NCBI GenBank assembly: GCA_946811695.1
Contig: OX328124.1
Location: 94,581,535 to 94,645,534, forward strand
Origin: Gonocerus acuteangulatus
Taxonomy: Eukaryota; Arthropoda; Insecta; Hemiptera; Coreidae
Direction of reading: 5' to 3'
DNA length: 64,000 nucleotides
Positions within the stretch are counted from its first letter, which is position 1. Each line of letters begins with the position of its first letter. The position numbers and the translations under genes are program-made. The notes under the pieces were generated by a model. The model worked only from the letters and a program-made list of their open reading frames with translations, ran no database searches and was not told the DNA's origin. Shown here piece by piece: positions 11,031 through 21,830 of this stretch.

Positions 11031-12449
11031 ATTTTGTGATTTCCCAATTTAAAGTACCGAATATTAGATATGAATTGTCGCAAGTTATTGTATTAAATCA
11101 TTAGGCAATATTGATATCAAGTCATACTTACAAGCAATTATAGATAAATCTAGGGCCATGCTGTATGCACAATAACTCCATTTTCATCCATATATTGCAT
11201 GGGGTATTTCTAATAGAGTAAATTTTAATACAGCAATTTAAATATAAAGGACTCAAACGTAATTACCCATAATGTGGTAATAAAACATAATTTGGAAGGT
11301 TTACTACCCATCTTTAATTCTATCCATCAGATAGGAACATACACTTTCACCATCTTCATAACTTTAGTTATTTTATTTTATTTTTATGCCGTGGTTTGCC
11401 TAGAGAAATAAAACTTTATTTAAAAATAAAAATAAAATGGGCTGCACAATTACGTTGCTAGAAACACATCATCCATTCGGAAATAGGGTTAATTTGCAGG
11501 TTAATTTGAAGATGTAAGGAGTTGAAAACAAGGAATAGAGAATAAAGAAGATGAAGACGAAAGAAGGAGATAGTGATGGAAGAGAAGGAATTGATAGAAT
11601 TTAAAATAAAGTATAAAGTATGCAAGGAAACAGTGTGAATGGATGATTAGCACTCAGTGGCTACAGATGTGATTGGTAATTATGCCCAATGTGTCCACTA
11701 ATATGGACTCGGCTAATGCTGTCCTTAGCTCCATATTTATTAGTAAGGATTCTAAATACAAAGTTTTTTTTTTTTTTTTGTAAATATTCTAATTAATAGC
11801 ACCAACTACCATAAGTACATCAACTTTAGATCAGACGTCGGAGAAGGATTGTCAGGTTTCCCTTTGCGGAAGAAGAAAGTGACTAGACGGAGGAAGTGAC
11901 CTGTAATGGCGGAGTAATTAGGAAGAAGGATCGTGACGTAGAGAGAGTTCCCTACTAATTCCCACCTCCTTGTCCAAGGAGGAAGGTCCAATCTTCGAGA
12001 ACTAGTCGTTACTGATCGTCTCGGTCTTCACTAATCTATCTCATACTACCTCTCACTAAGAAGCCCGATTCGCCACTTTGGGGACGACGCATGTCCGAAT
12101 CAAGCTACGCCAATGATTCCAATGGACTTTCAGAAGGACGTAACAGACGGACATTGCCAAGCAACAGTGCCTAATGTTTGAAAGGGGAACGCGCCATCAT
12201 AGTATCCGGAAGCGATTTGTACTGAACTGTACAAGGTCGTTCTATAATACAGCCCAAGTTATCCCAATGGTTTAATTGGTCGTGAAAATCTAAAGCTGTG
12301 GTGTATAATTTGTGCAAAGGAGTATAAAGCTTAACCTATAATACACAAATTGGTCTATATCGACTCCTTTGGGTCCTTGATAGAAAGGGGGTGTATAATA
12401 TGACCTATCATTTAAGCAAGGCGCGAAGAACTTGAGGGGTAGAGGTTAA
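11031..12449. other. Unassigned interval
   Basis: AT-rich DNA. The 11540-11620 stretch is purine-rich (GAAGAAGATGAAGACGAAAG type). A higher-GC stretch at 11820-12240 has no clear frame or motif. No gene is called. Confidence 0.5.
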
Positions 12450-12454
12450 AAAGT

Positions 12455-12530
12455 CCGGCTCGCAGGAACTCCATCATCTTAGGACGGTTCTGTTCTTATC
12501 CCTAGTGTCATTTGGGAAGCTTGAAATAGA
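12455..12530 (-). mobile_element. SINE family S core, reverse copy
   Basis: On the minus strand it reads AAGCTTCCCAAATGACACTA, GGGATAAGAACAG, CCTAAGATGATGGAGTTCCT and GCGAGCCGGAC. This is the same core as at 26245, 43880 and 44770 (minus). The head is not recognisable. Confidence 0.65.
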
Positions 12531-12764
12531 AAAAGTTTTTGGTTAGACCTTTCAAGGAATATTTTTATGGCCTCAATACGTCTCGGTTGACAAGGGTACT
12601 TATCTCACTACCTGACGTGGAAAATGACTCCCTGGCTTTCTCAAGGTTCCCTCTAGGAAAATATTTTAACTATTTGACATTTCCTTGTCTTCTTTTATTA
12701 TAATACCAATTTTACAGATAAATGTAATTTAAAACAAAACAACAAGCAATTAAAAAGTGAGCTT

Positions 12765-12855
12765 TCGTTCTCTAGAGGTTCTGAAACGTAAAATGTTCTA
12801 GTCGGAACTTCCGGATTGTGTCATGAAGTTAACCCTCTAAGGGGTTCCTCCCTAT
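12765..12855 (+). repeat. Interspersed family Y copy
   Basis: Words TCTGAAACGTAAAATGTTCT, CGGAACTTCCGGATTGTGTC and TAAGGGGTTCCTCCCTAT also appear, diverged, at 29355-29450. Part recurs at 21770-21830. The function and class are unknown. A hAT MITE end begins immediately after it at 12856. Confidence 0.55.
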
Positions 12856-13030
12856 CAGAGTTGGGCAAACGTTAGTGCGCGCTAAAAGCTGATACCTCTC
12901 CGCTAATTTAGCGATACCGTAGAAACACAGCGCTAATAATTAGCGCTTAGCGACGGCAGTGCGCTAATCGCTAATCTATTTATGAAATATCGTGATTGCT
13001 AATAGCTTAAGCTAATAGCTTAAGCTATAC
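12856..13030 (+). mobile_element. Truncated hAT MITE (same family as 17072-17309)
   Basis: Begins CAGAGTTGGGCAAACGTTAG and continues with GCGCTAA-rich sequence and GACGGCAGTGCGCTAATCGC, matching the left half of the 17.07 kb copy. The right TIR is absent; after about 12990 it passes into GCTTAAGCTAATAGCTTAAGC repeats. Confidence 0.75.
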
Positions 13031-13036
13031 AACATT

Positions 13037-13350
13037 TTGTCATCTCAAAGTTCACTTCCGGTCTGCTCTGAGCAATTTCCTCCTCACTCTTGTTCCACTT
13101 CCGCTTCAATCTACAGGATTTCCGATCACATCAATGTCAATTTCGGTTACTTCCGGTCGAATCTGGGTAACTCCTGTTCGATCTGGTTCACTTCCGGTCA
13201 CTCACAGACAATGTCACACTCTGACCCTCCTTAATGTAGGTTACTTCCGTTCCTATATTCATCCCTGGGTCGTTTCCGGAAGTACCCCTGGGCCTTACAG
13301 GACCTCATGTTAGTACGGAGGTGAACCGGCAGTGACCCGGAAGTAATTGT
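13037..13350. repeat. Degenerate CTTCCGGT-rich direct repeats
   Basis: TTCACTTCCGGTC, TTACTTCCGGTCG, TTCACTTCCGGTC and TTACTTCCG recur irregularly about 20-60 bp apart. CCGGAAGT on the other strand follows at 13278 and 13338. It looks like a decayed short-unit tandem repeat. CCGGAAGT also happens to match an ETS-type binding core, but no promoter can be claimed. Confidence 0.55.
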
Positions 13351-13851
13351 TAGTTTCCGAGTAAAATTATCAAGAAATGTTATGATTTCCTATTATTTTT
13401 TATAATAAGGTAATTAGTATAAAAACTTTAATTAATTAATAAACTCAACACTTTATTACAGTTATAAATTAAATAAGTCAAAAACACATCAGAAATTGAT
13501 GATTTTCGAAAAATGCAAAAATTGATATGCAGTAGATCTAAACAAAATCGGAAAATAAGAAAACTGCCAACGAGACAAAAACATTTTGGGACCATTGGGC
13601 AAGATGCAGTATATGAAATTACAAAAGCTTGTGTAAGAAGTAAAGTAAATCGATAACACTTTTAATGACATCAAGCCACCTGCCAGTGTTAACAGCCAGC
13701 TGATCTCACACAATGATAAGAAGCTTTATGGTTTGTTGGGACAGCTGTCAACAATATCTACCCACGCATCCAACACACGAGCAACAGTTCCAGTTCACAA
13801 AATATTGATAAAAAACACTTCTTTAAAGCAACACACAAACACACGTATATA

Positions 13852-14731
13852 CAGAGGAGTCTCACTTATACGAATGTGAGGGGGGAATAAAAAGTGAATA
13901 TTTCGTATAATTGAATAGTACTACGCCTCAAGGCTATTTAAAAAAATAAACTAAATTCTTCATAAAAAAAAAAGAAAGAATTGCATTGTTTGTCCATATT
14001 TTGTTCTTAGATGACGTTGTTCATTATTATAGTTTCAAGCTTTATATCATAAAATTATCCTCGATTTCTTTCCTCTTACCAATAACAGTCACGAGGGTTG
14101 ACAAAGGTAAAGGATTTTTATTTTGTTTTCGAGTGGAATTTTTGTTCTTGTAGTTTTACGCATTTTAAAAAATCAAAGGACCATAGAACACAACGGCTAC
14201 TGTATAGAAAAACTGAAAACCCAAAGAGTAGAGAGGGGGATGAATCACTGGCATGTGCCGTATTATTAGATTGGAAACGAAGGAAATCACACAAGGTAGA
14301 GTGCATAGAACACGGCTGGACTACTAGAATGACAAGGAAGAACAGAGATGAGTGAGAGAGAGATTGGAGGGGGGATGAATCACTGGCATGTGCCGTATTA
14401 TTAGATTGGAAACGAAGGAAATCACACAAGTTAGAGTGCATAGAACACGGCTGGACTACTAGAATGACAAGGAAGAACTGAAATGAGTAAGATAGAGATT
14501 GGTGGAGGTAACTCACTGGTAAGTCTGTGCGCATTCGTGGAAAAGCTGTTGTCTCTTCGTATAACTGGATATTATTGACACCAGGGGAACAAATTAGCTT
14601 TCGTATAAGTGAATGTTTCGTATAACTGAATAACACACAAGTGAATAATTCATAACACAGGTTTAAATGGAGTTTCACCGGGAAACGAAATTTCTTGTTA
14701 TATAAGTGAGTTTCGTATAAGTGAGACTCCA

Positions 14732-14734
<3 letters not shown>
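13852..14734. mobile_element. pogo/Tigger-like non-autonomous transposon
   Basis: The left TIR is CAGAGGAGTCTCACTTATAC and the right TIR, read inward, is CAGTGGAGTCTCACTTATAC. Both continue with GAA. TA dinucleotides flank both ends (13850-13851, 14735-14736), the TSD of the Tc1/mariner-pogo group. Subterminal copies of TTCGTATAA(C/G/T)TGAAT occur at about 13903, 14600 and 14617, likely transposase-binding repeats. The interior (883 bp total) has no transposase. It contains a 135 bp tandem duplication at 14236-14502. Confidence 0.88.
14236..14502. repeat. 135 bp tandem duplication in Tigger-like element
   Basis: Two copies starting at 14236 and 14371, both opening GGGGATGAATCACTGGCATG, with only a few differences. 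The duplication lengthens a 250-codon minus-strand frame that is otherwise partly encoded by (TA)n, so that frame is not evidence of a protein. Confidence 0.92.

Positions 14735-14790
<56 letters not shown>
14735..14790. repeat. (TA)n microsatellite flanking Tigger-like element
   Basis: Starts exactly at the right end of the transposon. The insertion used a TA target, and the tract probably pre-dated or expanded from it. Confidence 0.95.
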
Positions 14791-14792
<2 letters not shown>

Positions 14793-14879
14793 GTTTCTAT
14801 GTTGTCTTAATATAAACAGGCTAAAGTAACTCGAAAAAGGTGAACATTTATTTGAAAATGAACCGTCCATATTGGCTAA

Positions 14880-15245
14880 TCATAATTATTTTATATTATA
14901 CATTTTATTTTACTTATTTTTAATTAAAACAATAGATAACAATAAGAATCCATTTCACCTTTCTTGCAATAATGATGAAAACTACTTTACTCTATTAATT
15001 AAGTAAATACCTCACTAATTCTATGGTTTGTTATTATTTTTCTTTTTGCTCATTTTTATTTAATTTTTGTTTCTTTTACTAGCTATACTTTAAGCATACA
15101 TACTATACTTATATAATTGTCTGTAGCAACCACTATTTTGGAGTGCCATCGTTAAGTTCAACACCTGCATCAGCTTAATGCAGGAAATTAAATGCTCTTC
15201 GCTTTAGATACGGAGCATCATCATCAATAAAAAAAAAAATAAAAC
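14880..15245 (+). mobile_element. Probable LINE or SINE 3' tail
   Basis: T-rich sequence, then ATGCTCTTCGCTTTAGATAC, GGAGCATCATCATCAATAAA and an A-run at about 15229-15240. A comparable ending (GCTGCGAAGCTCTTC, AATAAATAAATAA) follows the LINE fragment after 31.3 kb. There is no coding region upstream in this copy, consistent with 5' truncation. Confidence 0.45.
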
Positions 15246-15435
15246 AATATAAAGTAAAAAATTGAATAAACTAGAGGTGTGAATTCCTTTTATCTATTAC
15301 AGTTCTAATAGATATTTGTGGATTATCTTTTCTTTTTTTTTTTTAATTTATAAAGGTATGATATATAATAATCGGATGCTTCTATGGTTTGTTATGCTTT
15401 TGTCGTTTGTGTACGTATATATGTATTTATGTTTA

Positions 15436-15464
15436 TGTATATATATATATATATATATACATAA

Positions 15465-15512
<48 letters not shown>
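15436..15512. repeat. (TA)n microsatellite left of the 15.5 kb hairpin
   Basis: TA run with an ACATAAATACA interruption near 15460. Together with the run at 15873-15920 it brackets a large palindrome. Confidence 0.95.
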
Positions 15513-15513
<1 letters not shown>

Positions 15514-15540
15514 TTGTTTTAAGTTTCTTCGCTGGGGTTG

Positions 15541-15869
15541 ATATGATTGATTTGTGAGACGGCTTCTCTCTCCAGCGGTGTTCTTCCTCTCCTTTGCGCA
15601 AAAATTAGTCGGGTTCATCTCCGACTTCTTCGGGCTGCTATCTGTCGTCCTCGGTGGTTGTCAAGGTAATGATTTTTTCCCGGAATTTCCCTCCTTTATA
15701 GCCTACGAAGTAGGGCTATAAAGGAGGGAAATTCCGGGAAAAAATCATTCCCTTGACAACCACCGAGGACGACAGATAGCAGCCCGAAGAAGTCGGAGAT
15801 GAACCCGACGAAATATTGCGCAAAGGAGAGGAAGAACACCGCTGGAGAGAGAAGCCGTCTCACAAATCA

Positions 15870-15876
<7 letters not shown>
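15541..15876. mobile_element. Large palindrome, about 162 bp arms, (TA)n on both sides
   Basis: The left arm 15541-15702 and right arm 15713-15876 are near-perfect inverted copies around the spacer TACGAAGTA. The left arm starts ATATGATTGATTTGTGAGAC and the right arm ends with its complement. Each arm carries a hammerhead-like core: on the plus strand CCGAAGA, stem GTCGG/CCGAC, then GAAATATT at about 15785-15816. Here U4 of the core is C. The layout parallels the Penelope foldback at 47.4-48.4 kb, so I infer a Penelope-derived terminal palindrome. No reverse transcriptase remains. Confidence 0.7.

Positions 15877-15920
<44 letters not shown>
15873..15920. repeat. (TA)n microsatellite right of the 15.5 kb hairpin
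   Basis: Perfect TA run beginning within the last bases of the right arm. Confidence 0.95.
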
Positions 15921-15922
<2 letters not shown>

Positions 15923-15929
15923 CATTCCG

Positions 15930-17060
15930 ACAGCACCTCCTATTTTCGTCCTTTGTCAATTAAACCAATATAAGATTTAAATAAGAAAGAAGTGTAGTTC
16001 TTAAAATCCTAATTTTTTAGAGAATATTAAAAAAAAAACTATGACTGTTGGAATACGTAAAAGTTCACTATGTTATTTCTTTTTTTAACAAGAATAAAGA
16101 GTACGAAGTGTTTAAAAAAAGATTAGTAGAGATAGCTTAAGGAAGAGATAAGGATGAGAAGGAGAGAGTGAATGGTCTCTAATAGAGATAGTGGCTACTA
16201 GAAATAGCTCCTAGAAATATTCCTAGTTTGGCATTGGAGAGTCGTAGGGTGCTAAATCTAGCTAGTTTGGCTAACCTCCCAATCTAAGAGGGGGGGGGGG
16301 ACATTCTGTCCATGGAAGGTGCATGAATCTTAGGTCTGGTATTAAACCCGTCCTAGTTTTATGGTGAAGGCTTGATTGAATTTCGTAGGCAAAACTAGAA
16401 AATATCTTCCTATAAAAAATGAACGTTTCTTTTAAGATGCAACAATACCAAACCCTTTGAAATCAATTTTTGTTTTCCTTCTAATATTTTTACTAACTAC
16501 TTTGCCAAAATATTGATTTTTGTCAAAATATGTAATATCAATTGATTTTAAATAGGAAGAAGTCCGTGAGAGCCGGAAAGCAATGAATTGTAAAGGCTAT
16601 ATGTGTTGCGGGTTAAGCAATCAGAGCGCCGTGCTAGAAACATCAATATGACTTTTCTATACACACTTCTCAGAGTGCTAGTCAATAGTAAATTCAGTGA
16701 TTTTCCTACAGAATCGGTTAATACATCGTTGGTTTTGTTTATATCTTATGTACACAAGGTATACTCTTTTTAGATTAAATTGAATAATTTTTTAAGTCAA
16801 GCAAAATTAAATTTTTACATGAGTTTTAGCGAGAAAATTTACTAAGTTGCTATAATAAAATAAATAATGAATCACTATAGGATTATGCGTTGCCCAATAA
16901 GACATGATATGGAATAGAAATGTTTTTATTGTAATGAATCCATTAATACAATAAACAAAGTATTTCACGCTTATTGAAAAAAAGTTTCATTTATATTTCT
17001 AAACGTGTTGAAATATAGAGAAGCCCGTCTCTGAATTAGTAGTTTCCAGTGGGTTGGCGT
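15930..17060. other. Unassigned interval
   Basis: AT-rich, with a short G run at 16291-16300. No ORF, element end or RNA gene recognised. Confidence 0.5.
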
Positions 17061-17071
17061 GTAACAGACAG

Positions 17072-17309
17072 CAGAGTTGGGCAAACGTTAGCGCGCGCTA
17101 ATACCTAATACCTTCCCGCTAATTTAGCGGTACTGATAAGAGCCTGCGCTAACGATTAGCGCATAGCGACGGCAGTGCGCTAATCGCTAATTCATTTAAA
17201 ATGTTTAAATATCTTTGTAGCTAACTAGGAGGAATATTGAAGGTGGAATAAAAAAAGGATATTGGAAGTGTTATTAGTAATAACGCGCGCTAACGTTTGC
17301 CCAACTCTG
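17072..17309. mobile_element. hAT MITE with perfect 8 bp TSD
   Basis: The left TIR is CAGAGTTGGGCAAACGTTAG and the right end is CTAACGTTTGCCCAACTCTG, inverted and continuing into GCGCGCG on both sides. The 8 bp ACAGACAG is present at 17064-17071 and again at 17310-17317. The 238 bp interior is dominated by CGCTAAT/ATTAGCG words in both orientations and has no ORF. TSD length and CAG...CTG termini define a hAT-superfamily MITE. The exact TSD and well-kept TIRs suggest a young insertion. Confidence 0.93.
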
Positions 17310-18060
17310 ACAGACAGATAGTGGCCGGATATCACAGGGCTTCCAACAATTTTTAAAAATAAGTGCAAATTACTGAACTCTTCCTCTTATTTATTTTAAA
17401 CTAAAAATTTCATGTAAGTCATTATGTCCTTGAAATGCAGCGGAGAAGATCAACTGCCAACAACAATAGCTAAGGTACCCAGAAATTATATTGTTATTAA
17501 TTATTTTATTTAACGATACTGTACTTGGGGGCTGAAATGCATAGAATCCCTCGTTCGTCCTGTAGCAGTGAGCTGTTTATTTCTTATTTCATTATATTTA
17601 AATTAAATTACTCACGTTGCTATGGTCTAGCCATTTTAAAATTTGGGACTATCCATCCTACACACATCTGATTGACACCATTTCTAGTATTTCACTCTTG
17701 ACGTGCCCCTTGTAGAGAAGGTTCAAATGTTTACAAATAGGCAGTATTAGTAGCGTTAAGAGTATTTTACCTCCTGAAAGGAAAATAAATGTGTGAATCG
17801 TGTAGAACCGAATTAAATAAAAAAAATAACGTGATTAAGTCGTCATAAAAAAAATACCACGCCCAAAAATATAGCTCTATCTACGATACACCTCTTACCC
17901 CTTCTTCTTATTTTTTTCCTACTGAAATTCATTCATTTTTTTTTTTTTATTATTATTTTATTTAATGACCTGTAAATTGTACTCATATATATTATTATGC
18001 ATAATATTTTATGTGCTCAAAATATTATTGTAATATTTTATTATTAAAATGTAATCATAT

Positions 18061-18275
18061 CGCACTAATATTTCTGAAGTGACAACTCAAAAAAAACTCA
18101 ATTGAAAATGTGTCACTCTTGCCTACGACACAAGTGCCCTCTGGTGTACAAGCTCTGTGTACATACAGTTTTGATGGTTGTTAAAGATATATTTACCATG
18201 TCTTTCACAGTCATAACTATGATGGTTTGAATAAAACCTATTTTTGAGTTGTGCCACTTTGGAAACACGAGTGCG
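18061..18275. mobile_element. Short MITE with CGCACT termini
   Basis: Left CGCACTAATATTTCTGAAGT then GACAACTCAAAAA; right TTTTTGAGTTGTGCCACTTT then GAGTGCG. Together they form imperfect TIRs of about 38 bp. Flanks are ATAT on the left and ATATA on the right, consistent with a TA target. The interior has no ORF. Superfamily (mariner-like or other) not decided. Confidence 0.65.
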
Positions 18276-19163
18276 ATATAAGGCATCATGATTTGTTTAA
18301 TGCATTTATATACACAATTTCTAAAATATATTTTTACACAACTTGTAATATGACTATACGATACATTTCTGTATAGAAAATCGCCAAAATTTGCGAAACT
18401 CTTAATAAATAAATTAAAAAAAAAAACAATATATCGTGCATTTTGTACTATTGGAGTAGGACTTTATTTAAGCCTACTCTGAAATAAAATTTATTTACAA
18501 CCAATAAAGGGGTTGGTGAATTAGTAATTACCTACTACTCTTAAAAGTTGAAAGCACCTGTCCTTAAAATAAACCTTATAATTTACATTAGTGCAACGGA
18601 ATGCAAAATACTAAATCACAAGTAAATTAATGCACCATAAACAAAACTGCCAACAACATAATATATTGCATTAGAAATAGAAATGCAACAGGTGACATAT
18701 TATAATGTGATCTAAGGAGGCCTATTAATAAGGGGATGACTCCTGCTTAGAGTCTAGTGTACTGATATATATACCGTCGCGGGGGCGCTCTATCCAGCTG
18801 TGTCAGTATTAGTGGCTAAATGCCGTTTAGGAAGTAGTGAGTAGGTTGCCAACGAAGCTATGGAATGTGGGCACTGTCCACTGCTAGAATTAGACACTCT
18901 CAGGGGTATCGAAGTGGAGGATACGCTTATAGAGACAAAGCATCAAGGATACTAGGTGAATCTGTATTAAAACATCTTATGATGACAGGTTTAAGGACTC
19001 AAATAGGTTATAATTAGCAGTCGTTAACAACAATGAAGATAATTGATGAATTAGTTAATTAAAACTCGCAGTAACTGCGTTACCTTAGCGCGTTTCCTTT
19101 CATATACCTAGCATCTTTTGCAAAGTTTCTAAAAACGTCCATTTATTATTGACACATAATTTA

Positions 19164-19324
19164 AGGACGGGCTATCTGTAGGTCGCCAACCCTTTCTAGC
19201 CGGGATAGGGCTGATGCCTTTTCTTTCTTCTAAAGAAAAGCCACGACCTCTAGTGGGAATCGAATCCACGACCTTAGGACCGGTGTGCTCGCACCTTAGC
19301 ACCCACGGCCACTAGGCCTCCAAG
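19164..19324 (-). mobile_element. tRNA-related SINE (family L), reverse
   Basis: The minus strand begins GGAGGCCTAGTGGCCGTGGG and contains GTGGATTCGATTCCCAC, an excellent B box, then CCTATCCCGGCTAGAAAGGG and GGCGACCTACAGATAGCCCG. A second copy of the 3' part is at 56473-56515. There is no poly(A). The head is tRNA-like, with the usual spacing between A and B boxes, but does not fold as a full tRNA gene. Confidence 0.65.
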
Positions 19325-19439
19325 TTAAGGATAGAAACACCTAATGTTTGGTCTTAATCTTTCCTGGAAAAAAGTACACCCCTGTAAACTAAAATCTCAA
19401 AGCGAAACAAGATCTTAGCCACCAAAACAGGAAACTGAC

Positions 19440-19845
19440 AGTATCCTAAGCAGAAATTACTCTATTTAAGCACCGATTTCTCCAAATGAGATCTGCCCTC
19501 AAACTCACATAATAACCGTATTCGTATGAAATTTAATAAAGCTTTCCAATAGGTACCTTATATTTACTAAGATTTCCCAACCGGTTTCGAGATATATCCG
19601 AAAATTCCAAGAAAACCCTACTTTTCCATTTACCTTGACAAACGTTATAAATATGCACTTGCAAATGGTTTCATTAGATTTACCAAGTGCAGTTTCTTAT
19701 AGACCCTGTACCTCGAAGACTAGTACCCCAAAAACGTAAGCGTTACGTTTGAATTTGACCTTTCAAATCACACGAAGTATGATTGTAACTAATTCCATGA
19801 AAATCGGTCCTTATTATTGTACGATTGATAATATTTTTAGGGTCG
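19440..19845 (+). repeat. Interspersed family X copy, upstream of SINE-1
   Basis: Contains CCCAACCGGTTTCGAGATAT and GAAAATCGGTCC, shared in diverged form with the 50.58 kb copy (CCCAACCGTTTTCGAGATAT) and with 4990-5010. As at 5.05 kb, a SINE-1 head follows directly. That suggests either a composite repeat or insertion of one into the other before spread. Confidence 0.55.
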
Positions 19846-20000
19846 AGTTTAGCTCAGAGGTAGAACATTTGACTAATGAACTGGAGGACCCAAGTTCAAA
19901 ACCCGAGCGCGCAATACAAGATTTTATCTTCAAGTGTCGCCGTTCAAGAGTTAGGGTCCCAAACCTCCCTAGGCTCTCCAGCCTATATAAATAAGCATAT
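19846..20000 (+). mobile_element. SINE-1 copy, head portion
   Basis: GTTTAGCTCAGAGGTAGAAC and AAGTTCAAAACCCGAG correspond to the A and B box regions of the 5055 copy. CTCCCTAGG continues the shared body. The copy ends or diverges near 20000. Confidence 0.7.
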
Positions 20001-21240
20001 TTATGTTCCTGAATTTAAGCAGAAGGCTCTAAACGAAATTATTTTTTTGATAATATTTTAACAAACAACTGTTCACATTAAAAAAACTCGCGCTCATGAC
20101 ATCAAAAAAACTATCAAACCTTTACATGTTATTACAGGTTAAAAAGAGTACAAAAATTCAATATTTTGAGCAATTATATGTATAATGTTGCCCTAAAACA
20201 CAACTTTAACAAAGATATACAAGATATTTAGATAAGAGGAAGAAGTTAGTTTAGTAATAAATTGTATGTAATATGTCCTTCATGTATCCTCCGCTGTATG
20301 GATCAAATTATACATTAGAATATATTTTATTTCCAGCAGCTCAACATTGAGGTGGTTGAAATTCATAGTTGAAATAAATTGTAATAAACAAATTTAATGT
20401 CTAGCCTTTCTTCAAATGATTTCTAACGACCTCTGAATTGTATTTTTGAAACAGTGAATAGCTTTCTGGCACATGGTTCATTCAGAGAGTAATGTTTCTG
20501 CAATCAGGCTATCTCTCTAAAAACTGAAAATATCAAATAAACATTTATTTCCCCTATTATTACCATTTCCTGAATGCTGTAATTCATGATTTATCTTGTG
20601 AACTTTCATTTACTTTTCAAAAGTGTCACTATTGAAGAGTTAAAAATTGCCGTCAGCGCTTAAAGTCGGTTACAGCAATCAAAACAGAACTAAGCCGGTG
20701 AAAGGTTGAGGGGTTACACAAGAACGGCCGGATATTTCTTCAGATCGTAAAGGCTGCCTTTCTTTCATAGCAGGAAATGGTGGGGAAAGGATCTCCTCCA
20801 GAAAATACATGGTCTAATTTAGAATGCTCCAATGGAGTCTACGTTACGGAAACTGCAGAAAAACATTACTATCCAGATAATTCTAACAAGAGAAGATGTG
20901 TGTGACAGCTAGTGAAGTGATGTACTATTCTAATGACAGCAAGCTTTCTAATTTCCTACATGTATTTGAAACGAAGACATGATTTACACTCAGCGTATGA
21001 TAAATGAATATTGACCACTGATAAATGATTATAGACCATTGATCATCGAAAGGCTTAACTAATTAAAAGGAAGATAAACTACAGATCTTCACCATAATGA
21101 TTTTATTTAATTATTTTGCGACGCTTAGAATGATTACAGAGTGAAGTGTACAAAAATGGCCAAAAACTAGCGTTTAGACAAAAAAACACGGAAACGCCTA
21201 TATCTAAGGAAACAATGAAAATAAAAATTTGTCCTTGTTG
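20001..21240. other. Unassigned interval
   Basis: No element ends, RNA genes or convincing ORFs. The GC-richer patch at 20640-20880 has no motif. Confidence 0.5.
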
Positions 21241-21310
21241 GCATTCAACTACACTTTAGTCGGCTACACACGCCTCAAGTATGGTGATTTCCCATACTTT
21301 TTACATACAT

Positions 21311-21690
21311 TTTGGTTCAGAGCACAACTAGACCAAGTCCATTATTGGCATTTCATGTTGTAATGGCATTGAAGAGTATTACTAAAATGGCTCTTTTCAG
21401 TGCTATAGGAGGGAAGTCCTAACTTCATTATTTTGCATAGTGTAGCAGTTGTTGCTATACATGTGGAAGTCGTTCGTATTAGTTTTCAGAGCACAAGTAA
21501 GCCAAGTCAAAGTTATAAGAATCTTATGAACAAGGCTATATACAAATAATATCAGTGTTTAAGTTCAAATTTGTTTAAACCTTATACTGACAAATAGAAT
21601 TTATACAACATCTCCGCAATTAAAACAAATAATACTCATTTTCTGAAAACTGTATAACATGGAGTGGGTCTAGTTGTGCTCTGAACCCTC
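21311..21690. repeat. Inverted repeat pair around 330 bp
   Basis: TTCAGAGCACAACTAGACC at 21314-21334 and GGTCTAGTTGTGCTCTGAA at 21667-21686 are exact inverted copies, and TCAGAGCACAAGTAAGCC at about 21486 is a third, diverged one. The sequence between is AT-rich without an ORF. It could be a MITE, but no TSD is clear. Confidence 0.55.
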
Positions 21691-21764
21691 CATACACACA
21701 TTTGAACCACTGGTATTTTCGAGACCTATGGGGTCAAAAATGTGGACATTTCTTTTTGGCACCT

Positions 21765-21830
21765 ACGGGTTGTGTCATGAGGTCGACTTCTTAGGCCGGA
21801 TTCCTCCATATGGTGGGAGGGGGATAACGC
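21765..21830 (+). repeat. Family Y partial copy
   Basis: GGGTTGTGTCATGAGGTCGA and CTTAGGCCGGATTCCTCC parallel the distal half of the 12765-12855 repeat. It is diverged. Confidence 0.4.

Noticed and set aside
14118..14870. 250-codon open frame on the minus strand
   Set aside because: It runs through the (TA)n tract (YIYIYI) and a 135 bp tandem duplication inside a non-coding Tigger-like element; the repeated peptide is a consequence of the DNA duplication.
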